DNA from: Prillingera fragicola
Lineage: Eukaryota; Basidiomycota; Tremellomycetes; Trichosporonales; Trichosporonaceae
Direction: 5' to 3'
DNA length: 64,000 nt
Assembly (NCBI GenBank): GCA_002335605.1
Contig: BEDY01000009.1
Location: 434,001 to 498,000 of the forward strand
Shown here: piece after piece, positions 35,401 to 45,700 of the stretch
Position numbering within the stretch: the first letter of the stretch is position 1
Layout: each line of letters starts with the position of its first letter
Notes under the pieces: model-generated
What the model was told of the DNA's origin: nothing
Seen by the model: the letters and a program-made list of their open reading frames with translations, nothing else
Database searches by the model: none
Made by a program: the position numbers and the translations under genes

Positions 35401-36155
35401 CTTTATGGGCACGATCCTTGGCGCAGGCGAGGCCTTGCTCATGTCCTCGGACATCAACAAGTACGCCGCGTCGGCAACGCTGCGCACTGGCGCAGCGAAC
35501 GACGTCGAGCTCAACCCCGTGCTCGCCAACCTGCTTGACCCCATGCGCTCGCGCCTCGCACACCAGGTAGACTTGCTCATTTTCAACCCGCCCTACGTCG
35601 AGACGGACGAGGCAGAGATGACTGCCACCCAGGCGGGACGGGATATTGGTGGCGCTTGGGCGGGCGGAAACTTTGGTATGGCTGTCACCAACCTGGTGCT
35701 CGAGCAGCTTCCCGTGAGTGACCTCGTTTGGCAAACAGCTAACGTTGCAGAACATTATGGCCCCAGGCGGTCGCTTCTACCTGGTAGCAATTCACCAGAA
35801 CAAGCCCGACGAGATCCTCGCGCGCATGCGCGCAGCCGGCTTTGAGTGCAAGACGGTAATGAAGCGTCGCGCAGGCAGAGAGCTGCTCTCTGTTCTCCGC
35901 ATGATTGCCCCCCGCAATCCTATCGTGAACGGAAACGGCACAGGAGGGGCGGCGCTGCAGCCTAAAAGGACTGTCCCGCCCGCTCCCTCGTCTGTGGTCT
36001 CTGCGACCGAGACGGAGAAGCCGGCGCTGAGCGACGATGCGCACGTGTCCCCGCGCCGTGCGAAGGGGTCTGGGCACAGGGTCGAGGAGAGTGCGGATCT
36101 GGCCCTCGCTGACGATGAGGGCGGATACGGCGGGTTGCTTGACACGTACACTTAG
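32494..36155 (+). CDS. TBC (Rab-GAP-like) domain fused to Mtq2-type eRF1 glutamine methyltransferase
   Basis: Six exons (32494-32525, 32571-32662, 32700-32818, 32860-32904, 32948-35713, 35751-36155) encode about 1152 residues. Residues 30-420 form a TBC1D13-like TBC domain: GIPEHPSHLRPLAYSLLLGA, the arginine-finger motif IAKDVER (R117), TYWAFTFLMLELGD and YQWISSLLTNDRRYILPVWD. The glutamine-finger site reads YVPSF (Pro316), so classical GAP catalysis is doubtful. A Ser-rich linker of about 430 residues follows. Residues from about 858 match Mtq2/N6AMT1: YEHVYEPAEDSFILLDALE, the SAM-binding EIGSGSGI, and LLIFNPPYVETD (N976-Y979), which binds the target glutamine. Mtq2 with Trm112 methylates the GGQ glutamine of release factor eRF1. 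After a final intron the domain ends around LLSVLRMI and a disordered tail follows. No stop or intron separates the two halves. Confidence 0.87.
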
Positions 36156-36254
36156 AGTTGCTGTTGACGGCGATAGAGGACGCTGGGAAATGTACCTATT
36201 TGTCTCTCTGCTCTCCCTAAGCTGCTACGCAGATACATCCCCAAAATCTAGTAG
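36156..36254. terminator. 99-bp convergent 3' region
   Basis: The stops of the TBC-MTQ2 gene and the convergent RTP1 gene are only 99 bp apart, so their 3' untranslated regions and poly(A) sites must overlap or interdigitate. No explicit signal is decisive. Confidence 0.4.
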
Positions 36255-39200
36255 TTACTTCATAACAGCACCCAGTCGCTGCCCAAGCGCAACGACCTCG
36301 CCAGCCTGTCCGCGAACGACCTCATCAACGTCCGTAGCAGCCACATAGCTCAAAACAGTCTCGGCGCGCTGCAACATTCCCCTCCCGAGCCACTCGCTCT
36401 CGCGCTCCCCCTTGCCGCTGATGCTGGTACTGATCGGTGCAGCCCCGGGCAGCCGCATCTGGAACGTACCCTCCCCCGTGCCCAAGTTGTGCGCTTCCGC
36501 GGCCGCAGCCGCCGTGCGCCCAGTCTCGGCCTCGATGAGGCTCGCGAACAGCAATCCCAGGAACACGACGCCCGCCCGCCGCAGAGCCGGGTGCTTGGCG
36601 TCTGTGCCCGTCGGGTCCTCGTCGACCGTCCTCGGGGGTGCGGGCTGGACGGGCTCGGTGAGTTCGGGTTCGGGCTCGTCGTCGTCGATGAGCATCACTT
36701 TGGGCTTGGCTGGTTCGGGCATTGGTTGTGTTGCTGTGGGTTTGAAGGGCGAGGATTTGACTGATTCCAGCTGGAGCAGGTCTAGGACGCCCGAGGCGAG
36801 GTCGGAGGCCCAGGGCAGGAGGGCCATGTGGTCTCCCTCTGCGGCTGTTGCGAGGAGTGAGAGAGCAGACGTGCGGAGGATTGTCGGATGGCGGCTGTCG
36901 CGGAAGAGCGCGAGGAGAGCAGGCACAACAGTATCGGCATTGGCGGAGAACGCCTTGCCGGCGCGCTTGATGATGAGCTCCAGCGCCTCGCCGACGCGCA
37001 GGGCCTTGTCGAGAGGCTCCCCACCTCGGTCCGCTGCGGTGTCCGTGTAATGCCTGGTGAGCGTCTTGAAGATGTCGCGACCGAGTGCGTCGCCCATCGC
37101 TGCCAGGCCACGAGCGGCGTTCAGGTAAATGTAGCTGTCCTTGTCCTGGATAGCCTGCATGTAGACATCCAGAATGGAGGGTGTGAGAGCTGGGTCGTAG
37201 TCAGGACCTAATACCAGATCACGGAGGAGCACGAGGCCGTGTGCGCGAACGGGCAGAATAGGATCGGACACAAGTGTCAGAGCACGGCGGTACGTTGCAA
37301 TTGCTGTTGACACCTTGCCATCGTCCGAGGTGAGAGAGGCCGAGCGGCGCACGAGAAGGACCAGCTGGGCCTCACGCGCCAATTGCCTGATCGGCGTCGA
37401 GGGAGAGTTGGTGAGAGTCTCGAGGTGAGCGTTGATAGGGTGCAGGATAGCTGCAGTCGAGTGGTGGACCTTTTCGTTTGCTTCTAGCGTTGCAAGCAGC
37501 AATGAGATCGCCGTCTCCACCAGGCCGAGCTTCTCCACCCCTTCTGGAGTGAGCTCGGGCAGCTCCTGCTCGTCCTGCTCATCGACATCCATCTCTTGAA
37601 TGAGTGGCTTTTTCTCGCCGGTGCGCTCGTTGACAGCCATGGCCGCGTCATTGAGCACACCCTCGACGAAATTGAGCACCTGGTCGGCGTCACCAAGCAG
37701 CTTCTCGCCCAGTGCATCCATCATGGCCATGGTGAGGCGGAGGAAGAGCAGTGATTTCAAGGCGTCACTGTCATCGACTCCCCGGATGCGCCACTCGTCG
37801 AGCACCTTGAGGAACACGTCGCTGGAGATATCAGGCCGCGCGATATCCTTCATGAGTGCCGCAAACGCGGGGGGATCAGGCCGCAGCTCAAACTGGTCGA
37901 GCATTTCCGTCTCCTCGGCGTCGTCAATCGCCATTGTGGCGACAGCAGGGGCAAGTGGGCTGCGGTCAGCTCTCGCCAGCACATTACGACGTACTATCCG
38001 TATACCAACGCAGCGGAGGTACCAGTCATGTCCCAGAAGTACACCATACCGTCCTCGCCGTGCTCCTCCACCGAGGGCCAGCCTCTCCCACCTTGGATAA
38101 TAGACCACAGTCCCGCAACGCCCATCTCCTTGTCCACGAGCTTACCCCAGCTCGTGAGCAGCACCTTGACGTTGTCTGCGAGTGTCGGCTCGCCGTCCTT
38201 GTTTTGAACCTGTTTCTGGATCGACTTGGCTTCTAGCTTTGGTGCAAGAACAGCGTGCAGTGCAAAGAGGGGAGGAAGGATTGGACCAACAATGAAGTCG
38301 GTGAAGCCAGGGTTAGGAGGGGAGTGGAGCACTAGCTGGGCGAGTGTGCGGGCCGACGAGACGACTGCCTCGGGAGTGGCAAGGACGCCAGGGACCTGCG
38401 GCAGCGGCGATAGCCAGAGCTGGTGCAGTTTGGTTTTAAGCCATGCCACTGCAATCGGTGATGTATTCCAAAGGTGGTGCACGACGTACGCCGAGGTGTG
38501 GGTATATACCATGGGGTGGGCTGAGCTTTCTGGCGCGATGAAGTCAAACAGCGTCGTCAAGAGCTGGGAAATGTATGTCGTGGGGTCAACATTCCTCGGC
38601 ACCCGCGACAGCAGGCCAGCAATGTGATCCAGCTTTTGACCCTCCACGGCCTCTTTGGCTCCCATATTTCCCGCCTCGCCAAACACATTCTCCATGACCG
38701 CGCGCACACCGCCTGGCCGCATTACCTGGGCGCTCATGAGAGCTCCAAGCGCGCTGTCAACATATGGCGGCCAGCGTCGCGCCCATCCTCGTCCCGGCGG
38801 TGGCTGCTTCCTGCCTGAAGTGACGAGCTTCAATGCCGTGCTGAGTGAAGCGATGGCCTGGGTGGGAGAGATCAAGCTGATCGTTCGCGTCGTATCCGCA
38901 CGTAGGGCGGCATGTGTTGCGGGGGGAACGGAGGGTGTCCAAGCAAGAACTACTGCTGACACAAAAATGGGCGGGAGATGAAGACTGCCAATGGTCTGGG
39001 AAATCGTGGTGAGAATAACTGGTGCGCTAGAAGTCGATGACGATGATGGCGGAGAAGGAGTCTCGACAAGGCCGAGCAGCGCGGTCACTGCAGCAGTATA
39101 TCGGGGATCCAAGTCCTGCTGTGACGACAGACCAGCAACGTATCCAGCGGTGAGCACAAGCAGGTAAGACTGCACAGAGTGTTGGAGCAGCAGGCGCAAG

Positions 39201-39603
39201 AGTCGATTGTCGGCTGTTCCAAGCAGGACTGCATAATCAGCAAAGGTAGGCGCGCGGCGCACTCACAATCTTTCTCCGTGAGTCCGTCTTTGTATTCCAT
39301 TGGCCAAAACTCCCTGCTCAAGTATTCTTGCATGGCAGCGAGGAGATCGAGGCAACGCTGTCCGACGAGTAGCACAAGTGCGTCCCGCCGCCCTCGCCTG
39401 CGCGCTGGATCGGCTTCGTCATCCCCAACCTCGTCGAGCTCGTCATCCTCTCCCCACCCTGGCTTGTCACTCCATTGCAGCAAAGCCGAAGACTCGCGCA
39501 GACGCTTGAGAAGCTCGGGAGGCGCCGAGGGTAGCGGCGCGGGCGGTTGAAGGAGGGCCTTGCCTGCCGCGAGGAGCGACTTGAGCGTTGACGCGTCGGG
39601 CAT
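36255..39603 (-). CDS. RTP1: RTP1/TANGO6 family RNA polymerase II assembly/import factor
   Basis: HEAT-repeat protein of about 1091 residues in three exons (39603-39267, 39228-37995, 37959-36255; introns 38 and 35 nt). In yeast Rtp1 helps assemble and import RNA polymerase II; the animal relative is TANGO6/TMCO7. The C-terminal domains are visible: ALTLVSDPILPVRAHGLVLL followed by RDLVLGPDYDP, then LQAIQDKDSYIYLNAARGL-like HEAT sequence and VGEALELIIKRAG, and a last repeat HPALRRAGVVFLGLLFASL. The middle has an acidic loop (DVDEQDEQELPEL). The second intron begins inside an apparent stop (TA/GTACGT), so the two halves look like separate frames until spliced; joining them gives continuous phase and the expected family length. 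No membrane segment is present. Confidence 0.85.
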
Positions 39604-40838
39604 GGTGACGCCTGAAGAGTCGGCTCCAACAACGTCAATTCAAAGGCTCTTGAGTGGTTCTTGTTGTTGCAGAGCTTGTTGTCGACAGAGGAGCGATAGA
39701 AGTTGCTGGTCATCATTCGACTTTCAAAGCATGTAAGACGTAAACTTTCCCACGGTTGCATCAACGACCTCCACCTCGCGCTTGCCCACAACAAGGAGGG
39801 GGCTCTGAGCAGTCTCTTGCGCTCTTGCCTTGTCAATGTCTCTTTAACCCCAACAGATTAACATTGGAACAACTATGCGCTCCTGCTAGCTTCATACCGC
39901 CTGATCCGCCAAACTCCCCAAAGCACTGACTCGGGCGTCGATAACAGTGCGAGTGACAGCTGTTGCAGCGGGGTCCGGCTCGGACAATGTCATGCCGAGC
40001 CGACAACCTCGCCAGGTAGGATGACAGATGAATGGACCAAGGTGCCACTGACCACCAATCGGTACAACAATGTCCCAAGCTCACCTGCCTGGCAGCTGGA
40101 TATCGGTCTCTTCAAGGTACGTTTCCTGCCAGCTGCGAGCTCGGTTTGAGAGACCGACGCTGCCCAAATGATGGTCCGAGAGACGGGCCCCGTCTGGGAC
40201 ATCATTGACCCGTCCGAAGAATATCCGGCCACTCGTTGGACTTTTGATAGCTCCGGACATGCTCTTGCTCCCGGTGGTCCCTTGCTCCGAATGCAGCTGG
40301 ATCTGAGATCTGCGAATCACTGACCGAGGGTCCAAGGGCAGCAAGGGCAAGCACGGGGGCTCCCCCTGACCGACCTCACCGGCGGTAAGGGGGCCGGCAT
40401 GGTGCAGCTGGCGTGCAGCTGATGACCGGACGGAGAATCTTCGGTCCGCTGCCAACCCTCTTCGCCCCCATCTGCTCCTCTCTGCCCCCTGCCTTTCCAG
40501 ACCGCAACTGTTCACCACATGTTGCTCGGCTGCGCAGCACGGTGCAAAGCCTTACCGATTCCTCATGTCCCTTCCGACATGGGCCCCGTGAACAGGGCTT
40601 CGGTGCAAAGACAAGGCCGTATTTGGTCCTTGGTGAGACCCCATGGGTCACCGTCGTTTTTATTCTGGGTGATCTCGACTTACTACTTATGCGCACGACC
40701 GGGGTAGCGTCTTTCTCCACACTCTCGCAGTACTTGCTTTCTTGAGCTTGATCGACAACTACCTACAGGCTTACTCTAGCCCCGCTCGACTTTACCCCCC
40801 CCGCCACCGGAGACCCCATCCGACCGACCTCCACCGCC
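39604..40838. promoter_or_regulatory. 1.2-kb divergent region, promoter of the sugar transporter
   Basis: Separates RTP1 (-) from the sugar transporter (+). The half next to the transporter is rich in CGG/CCG triplets, half-sites of Zn2Cys6 regulators, including an inverted pair at 40427-40448. No coding gene is recognisable. Confidence 0.45.
40427..40448. promoter_or_regulatory. CGGAC-N12-GTCCG inverted repeat
   Basis: Two inverted CGGAC half-sites (40427-40431 and 40444-40448) with a 12-bp spacer, about 390 bp upstream of the transporter start. Paired CGG triplets are the usual target of Zn2Cys6 dimers such as maltose/galactose regulators. Binding is inferred from the pattern alone. Confidence 0.35.
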
Positions 40839-42574
40839 ATGTCTGCAGTCATGGACAAAGAAAACAAGGCCACTGTTGTGCACGACGAGAAGATGATGTC
40901 TGAGAATGCCGAGATGACCCTCGGTGCTCAAGAGGCACTCTCAGAGGGCAACTCACCTTGGAAGGTGCTTTTCCACAACAAGAAGCTCTTGCTCCTCATC
41001 CTCGCGGTGCAGAGTAACGCGATTGTCGTCGGCGTCGAGTTCTCGCTCCCCGGCAACTTGCTCGGCATGGACGCGTTCCTCAAGCTTATGGGCACTGAGA
41101 CGAGTACCGGATACCAAGTTGAGGCCAAGATCCTCACCATTTGGGCGGCCCTGTTCGCCACGTTCCAGGTTCTTGGACAGTTTGTTGGTGGCTTCCAGAG
41201 TGACTACTTTGGACGTCGTATTTGGTGGGTGCAGCCTCAAGTAACGCAGAGCTGACAGCAGTCTTTACACGGTCGTCTTCTGGATTTACCTTGGTGTCAT
41301 GCTCGAAGTCCTGGCCAAGGACTGGAAGATGTGGCTCGGCTCCAAGATTGTCGTTGGCTTTGGCACTGGCATCATGCAGTCGGTCGTCCCTACCTATGTG
41401 GCCGAAGTGGCGCCTCGTGAGGTCCGCGCCATCTGCCTCTCGTTCTTCAACATGTGCAGTAAGTTCAACTACCTTTTACCAGAAGCAGCGCTGACAAGCA
41501 GTGAACATTGGTGGTCTCTTTGCCACTCTCCTGCCTTGGGGCACCAACCGCCGCTGGCCGGACATGAACGACGAGCGCTCCTTCCGCGTCCCTCTCTACG
41601 TCGCCCTCGCCCTCCCTACCATTTCTCTCATCTCCATGATTTTCACTCTCGTCGAGTCTCCCTGGTGGCTCCTCATGCGTGGCCGCCGCGAAGCCGCCCG
41701 CAAGTCACTCGACACGATGCACGCGTGGCAGTCCGACTACGATGGCGATGCCATGATGGCCCAGCTCGACTACACTCTCTCCAAGGAAGCCGAGGCCGCC
41801 GAACTCGCCAAGCAGAGCTCCTACCTCGACTGCTTCAAGGGTATCGACGCACGCCGTACATTCTGCGCTCTCTTCCCTCCCATCACTCAGAACCTATCTG
41901 GCCAAAACCTCGCAGGCACCTACGGCACCTACTTCTTCAAGCTGGCTGGCAGCGCCGACCCCTTGGTTAACAGTGTCATCACCACCGTCGTCGGTCTGGC
42001 GTGCAACTTTGCTTCGTTCTTCATGATCGAGTCCCGCCGCATCGGCCGCTGGGGTCTCCTCTTTGGTGGCGTCTGCGTCATGACTGCCTGCATGCTCGCC
42101 ATCGGCCTCATCTCGGTCATTGCCCCGCACCCAGACAATGTCTACGGGTACGCTCCCGCCACCTGCCTCGTGGTGTTTATCGCGCTCTTCATCGCCGCCT
42201 CGACCCTCGGCCCCGGCGTGGCCGGCTGGGCCTACACTGCCGAGTCGGGCAGCTCGCGCCTCCGCGCAAAGACCACCACGCTCGGCACGGTCGGAAACGC
42301 CATCATCGGCCTCATCATGACCTCGGTCCTGCCCTACATGCTCAACGACAAGAGCGCAGGCGGACAGGGCTGGGGACCCAAGACGGCCTTCATGTTCTTC
42401 ATTCTCGGCGTCTGCTGCTGCATCGGCGTCTACTTTTTCATCCCCGAGTACGCTGGGCGCAGTTATGCGCAGATTGACGAGCTGTTCCATGCTCGTTTGC
42501 CTGCACGCAAGTTCAGGAGCTACGAGTGCACCGGTGACTATGGACGCGACGTCATGGTTGAGGAGAGGCAGTAG
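40839..42574 (+). CDS. MFS sugar porter, alpha-glucoside/maltose permease type
   Basis: Plasma-membrane sugar:H+ symporter of about 551 residues; exons 40839-41224, 41262-41458 and 41502-42574. Twelve hydrophobic segments are present. Sugar-porter signatures include DYFGRR (formed with the exon 1 end), GIMQSVVPTYVAEVAPREVR (the PESPR-like region before TM5), ESPWWLLMRGRREAARKSL after TM6, LSGQNLAGTYGTYFF in TM7 and WAYTAESGSSRLRAKT in TM10. The QNLAGTYGTYFF sequence and the long N-terminal tail resemble yeast Agt1/Mal permeases more than hexose carriers. An in-frame alternative start five codons on (MDKENK) exists; the first ATG lies in a C-rich leader. Candidate CGG regulatory pairs lie upstream. 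Confidence 0.9.
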
Positions 42575-42796
42575 GAGACTCGTTAGAAAAGAGTTGAACA
42601 AGTTGAATAGGGTCTGGGGCTGCAGAATTGAGAGTTGAATGCAATGCAATGCAATGTTTAAAGGTCATCCGGCGCAGGCGAACGTAGCACTTGAGCAAGA
42701 ACCATCAATCACCGCCTCGCACTCTGACGCCGCGAACAACGTGTCAAGACTCGAATCATGCATGGTATCAGAATACACTACTCTCTGTTTTATCTA

Positions 42797-45700
42797 TTAC
42801 TCTCCGACCAACCCGGCACAAAGCTCCCTCAACCGCCTCACCAGCATGGCGCCATACGCATCCTCTCCACCAGCCAAGACACCGACGTCGTCCAAGCGCT
42901 CCAGCGTTCCGCGCAAGCTGGCAGCAACCCGCTCAAGCGCCTTGAGACTCGCGGCGCCGCCGGCATGCGACGCACCCACGGCCGCCGAGGCTGCCAGGTT
43001 GGTGCTGAACGACAAGCTCAATGTGTCCGGGCGAACGCCGGCGTTGGGCGCCGCGTCCGAGGAGTAAAAGAGCATGTGGCGCCACACGAGGAGCAGCAGC
43101 TCTTCAATCATGTTGTTGATCGTCTTTATCCTGCTGGCAAACAAGGCCTGCAGCTCGTCGAGGCTCTCGGCGCCCTCAAACCCGGGAACGGTGGGGAGCT
43201 CCTCGCCGTTCTCAATGTCGTCGGCTACGTCGTCGTAGGCCGCAGACACGTCCTGGGCCGTATCGGCCAGCTCAGCAATGTAGTCGACTGCCGAGGGGAG
43301 ACTGGGTGCCGAGGCAATGTACTGTGCGCCGCCGCGAGCGACGCCGGTCACGAAGACTGGGTGGCCGGCGCCAGCCTTGAGGCCGTTGGTCGTCGCTACG
43401 AGGTAGGAGAGGAGAACCTGGTTGAAGGCGAGCACCTTGGCATCCGCGGCTTCTGGCGAGCTCTCGCTCGTGGGGTGGTAGACGTCCTTCCAGGACGGGT
43501 CAAAGAACTTGGCGGCAAGCGAGAGAACGGCAAGGTGGAAGGGACGGAAGCCCGACGAGCTCTGAAGGTCCTCGACCGCCACCTTCGGTGCGACAAGGGC
43601 AAGGAGCGCAACGACGAGGCGCGACTCGTCAATGCCCACGGTCGTGACGTAGACCTGGTTCTCGCGCATGAGGACGAGGAGCGACTCGCGGTGGGCGTTG
43701 AGGAACGACAGCGCGTGCTTGCTGCCGGAGCGGTTGGGCGACGAGAGCACACGAACGAGAAGCTGGAGTGCGCAGGCCAGAACGCGGTGCTGGCGCAGCA
43801 CAGTGTCGGCTGTCGAAACGTCGTCTGCTATTAGCACACTTCTATCAAACACTGCAGTAGACTCACCTAGAATGTCATCACTGAGCGGCTGCACAGAGAT
43901 GAATCCACACGTCGCAAACACCTCAAACACACCCGCGTCCACAAGGTCATCCGAGCCTTGTGGGCTAGCAGCGTACGCAGTGAGGAACGCGACCTTGGCC
44001 TCGTACACCCAGTACGCGTGCAAGTTCTCGGGATCAGGCGACAGGCACTCCTGAAGCGCCATCTCGCGGTCCTTGACGGAACGCACAAACTGGGCTAGGT
44101 ATCCCGCCTGCTTGAGCGGCGCAATAATGTTGCGGTCGCCCAGGCCGACAACGGCAGCAAGGAGCGAATAGCACTCGGTCTTCCAGACATCGCGCATGTC
44201 CATGGCGTCACGGGCAAGGACAGCGACAAAGCGATCCTTGCGCGCGCCGAGGGCAGTAACCGTCGCACGGTGCAGGGCGTGCTCGGGCGTAGAGGGGACA
44301 AGCTGGAGGAACTGGCTCACGGCAGCGTACAAGTTGCCACGGGCTGTCTCGGTCGTACCGGGACGAATGACCGAGTCGACGACCTTGAGGAGAGTGACCT
44401 CGAGGCGGTCGATGGGGAGGTTGGTGCTGTCGCGGTAGGCGAGCAGCTCGACGAGCGTGCTGTAAGCCGCGAGGACGGCCTCACAAAGAATGCCAAGCAC
44501 GCCGGGAGCGAGGTCAGTGCTGAGACGGTCAAGAACGGCAGTGAGGAGATCAAAGACGAGGGCCTCCTGACGGTCCTCGGGCGCGTGCTTGAAGAGCAGA
44601 ACGAGGCTGACCTTGAGCGTGTCGAGCCAAGCAGCGAGGAACGCGCCCTTGGCTATCGAAATCTCGGTCTTGCGGTTCATCGTCGCAATGAGACGCAGGC
44701 AGTAGGCGGCCTCGGCAGTCATGGCGTCCGCCGACTTGCCGGGGATGACAGCGCCCTGGCGCTCAAGCTGGCGGCGGTGGGCACGCAGCGCACGCGCAAG
44801 CAGCTCGAGGTCGTACCAGTCCGAGTCGCCGCGCTTGAACTGGTCAAAGTTGAAGCCGTTGTAGAATTCGAGCTTGCGGTCCATCGGGTCGGCGGCGTTG
44901 CTCTCCTTGAACACAATGTCCACAACCGATACGAGGTCGATGAGAAGAGGGGGGCGCTGGTCGTCCCCCTCGTCCTCATCGGCATTGAACAGAAGATCGG
45001 CAATCATCTCGCCCGAAGCGCCGTGGCCTTGGTAGGCGTACGTCTGGAGCGCGACGGCCGAGAGAATGTGCTTCTGAAAGTCGAGGTATGCGACGAGGAC
45101 ACCGGCCGAAGTCTCAACAATTTCCGTGTACGTCTCCACAACGCCCAAGCCGGCAACCTCGTGCGTCGCGGGAGGGCAGGTGCGGGGCAGGGAAGCGAGC
45201 TGGCGTGCGGGGAAGCCCTCGTACGAGGTGGCATAGGCCATGGTGCTGGGGCCGGTGACGGGGTGGGCGAACAGCTGGTGGACCAGCTGGGCGCTCTTGG
45301 CAGCAAGCACGGGGTGGAGGGTGATGAGGGGAGGCGTCTCGCCGAGCTGCTGGAGCACGATGGTGAGGCACGACTGGCGCGAGTCGGGCGAACGAGGGTC
45401 CTGGAGACCGAGCTCGCGGGCGCGGAAGTCAAAGCCGAGTAGGAAGTGCGCAATGTTGGGTCCCGAAGGGTCGGCAGTACCCTCGACGAGCATGTCGAGG
45501 ATAGCACTGCGGATGACGATGGGGAGGGCGTCCGTCTCCGACACCTTGCCAGCAAACACGTCCTTGGCGGCACGGTCAATCTCCTCGGGAGCAAGGTCCT
45601 CGCCCTCAGCCGACATGCGCGTGCAGAAGCCCTGCGCAATGCGAATCGAGTTGTCGCTCGCGTCAATGATGCCAGCGAGGCGGTTGACGGCCTTGGCGTA

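Noticed and set aside
37994..38108. Split of RTP1 into two adjacent genes
   Set aside because: The apparent stop TAG overlaps a GTACGT donor; a 35-nt intron with a CTGAC branch site joins both halves in phase and gives the family's length.
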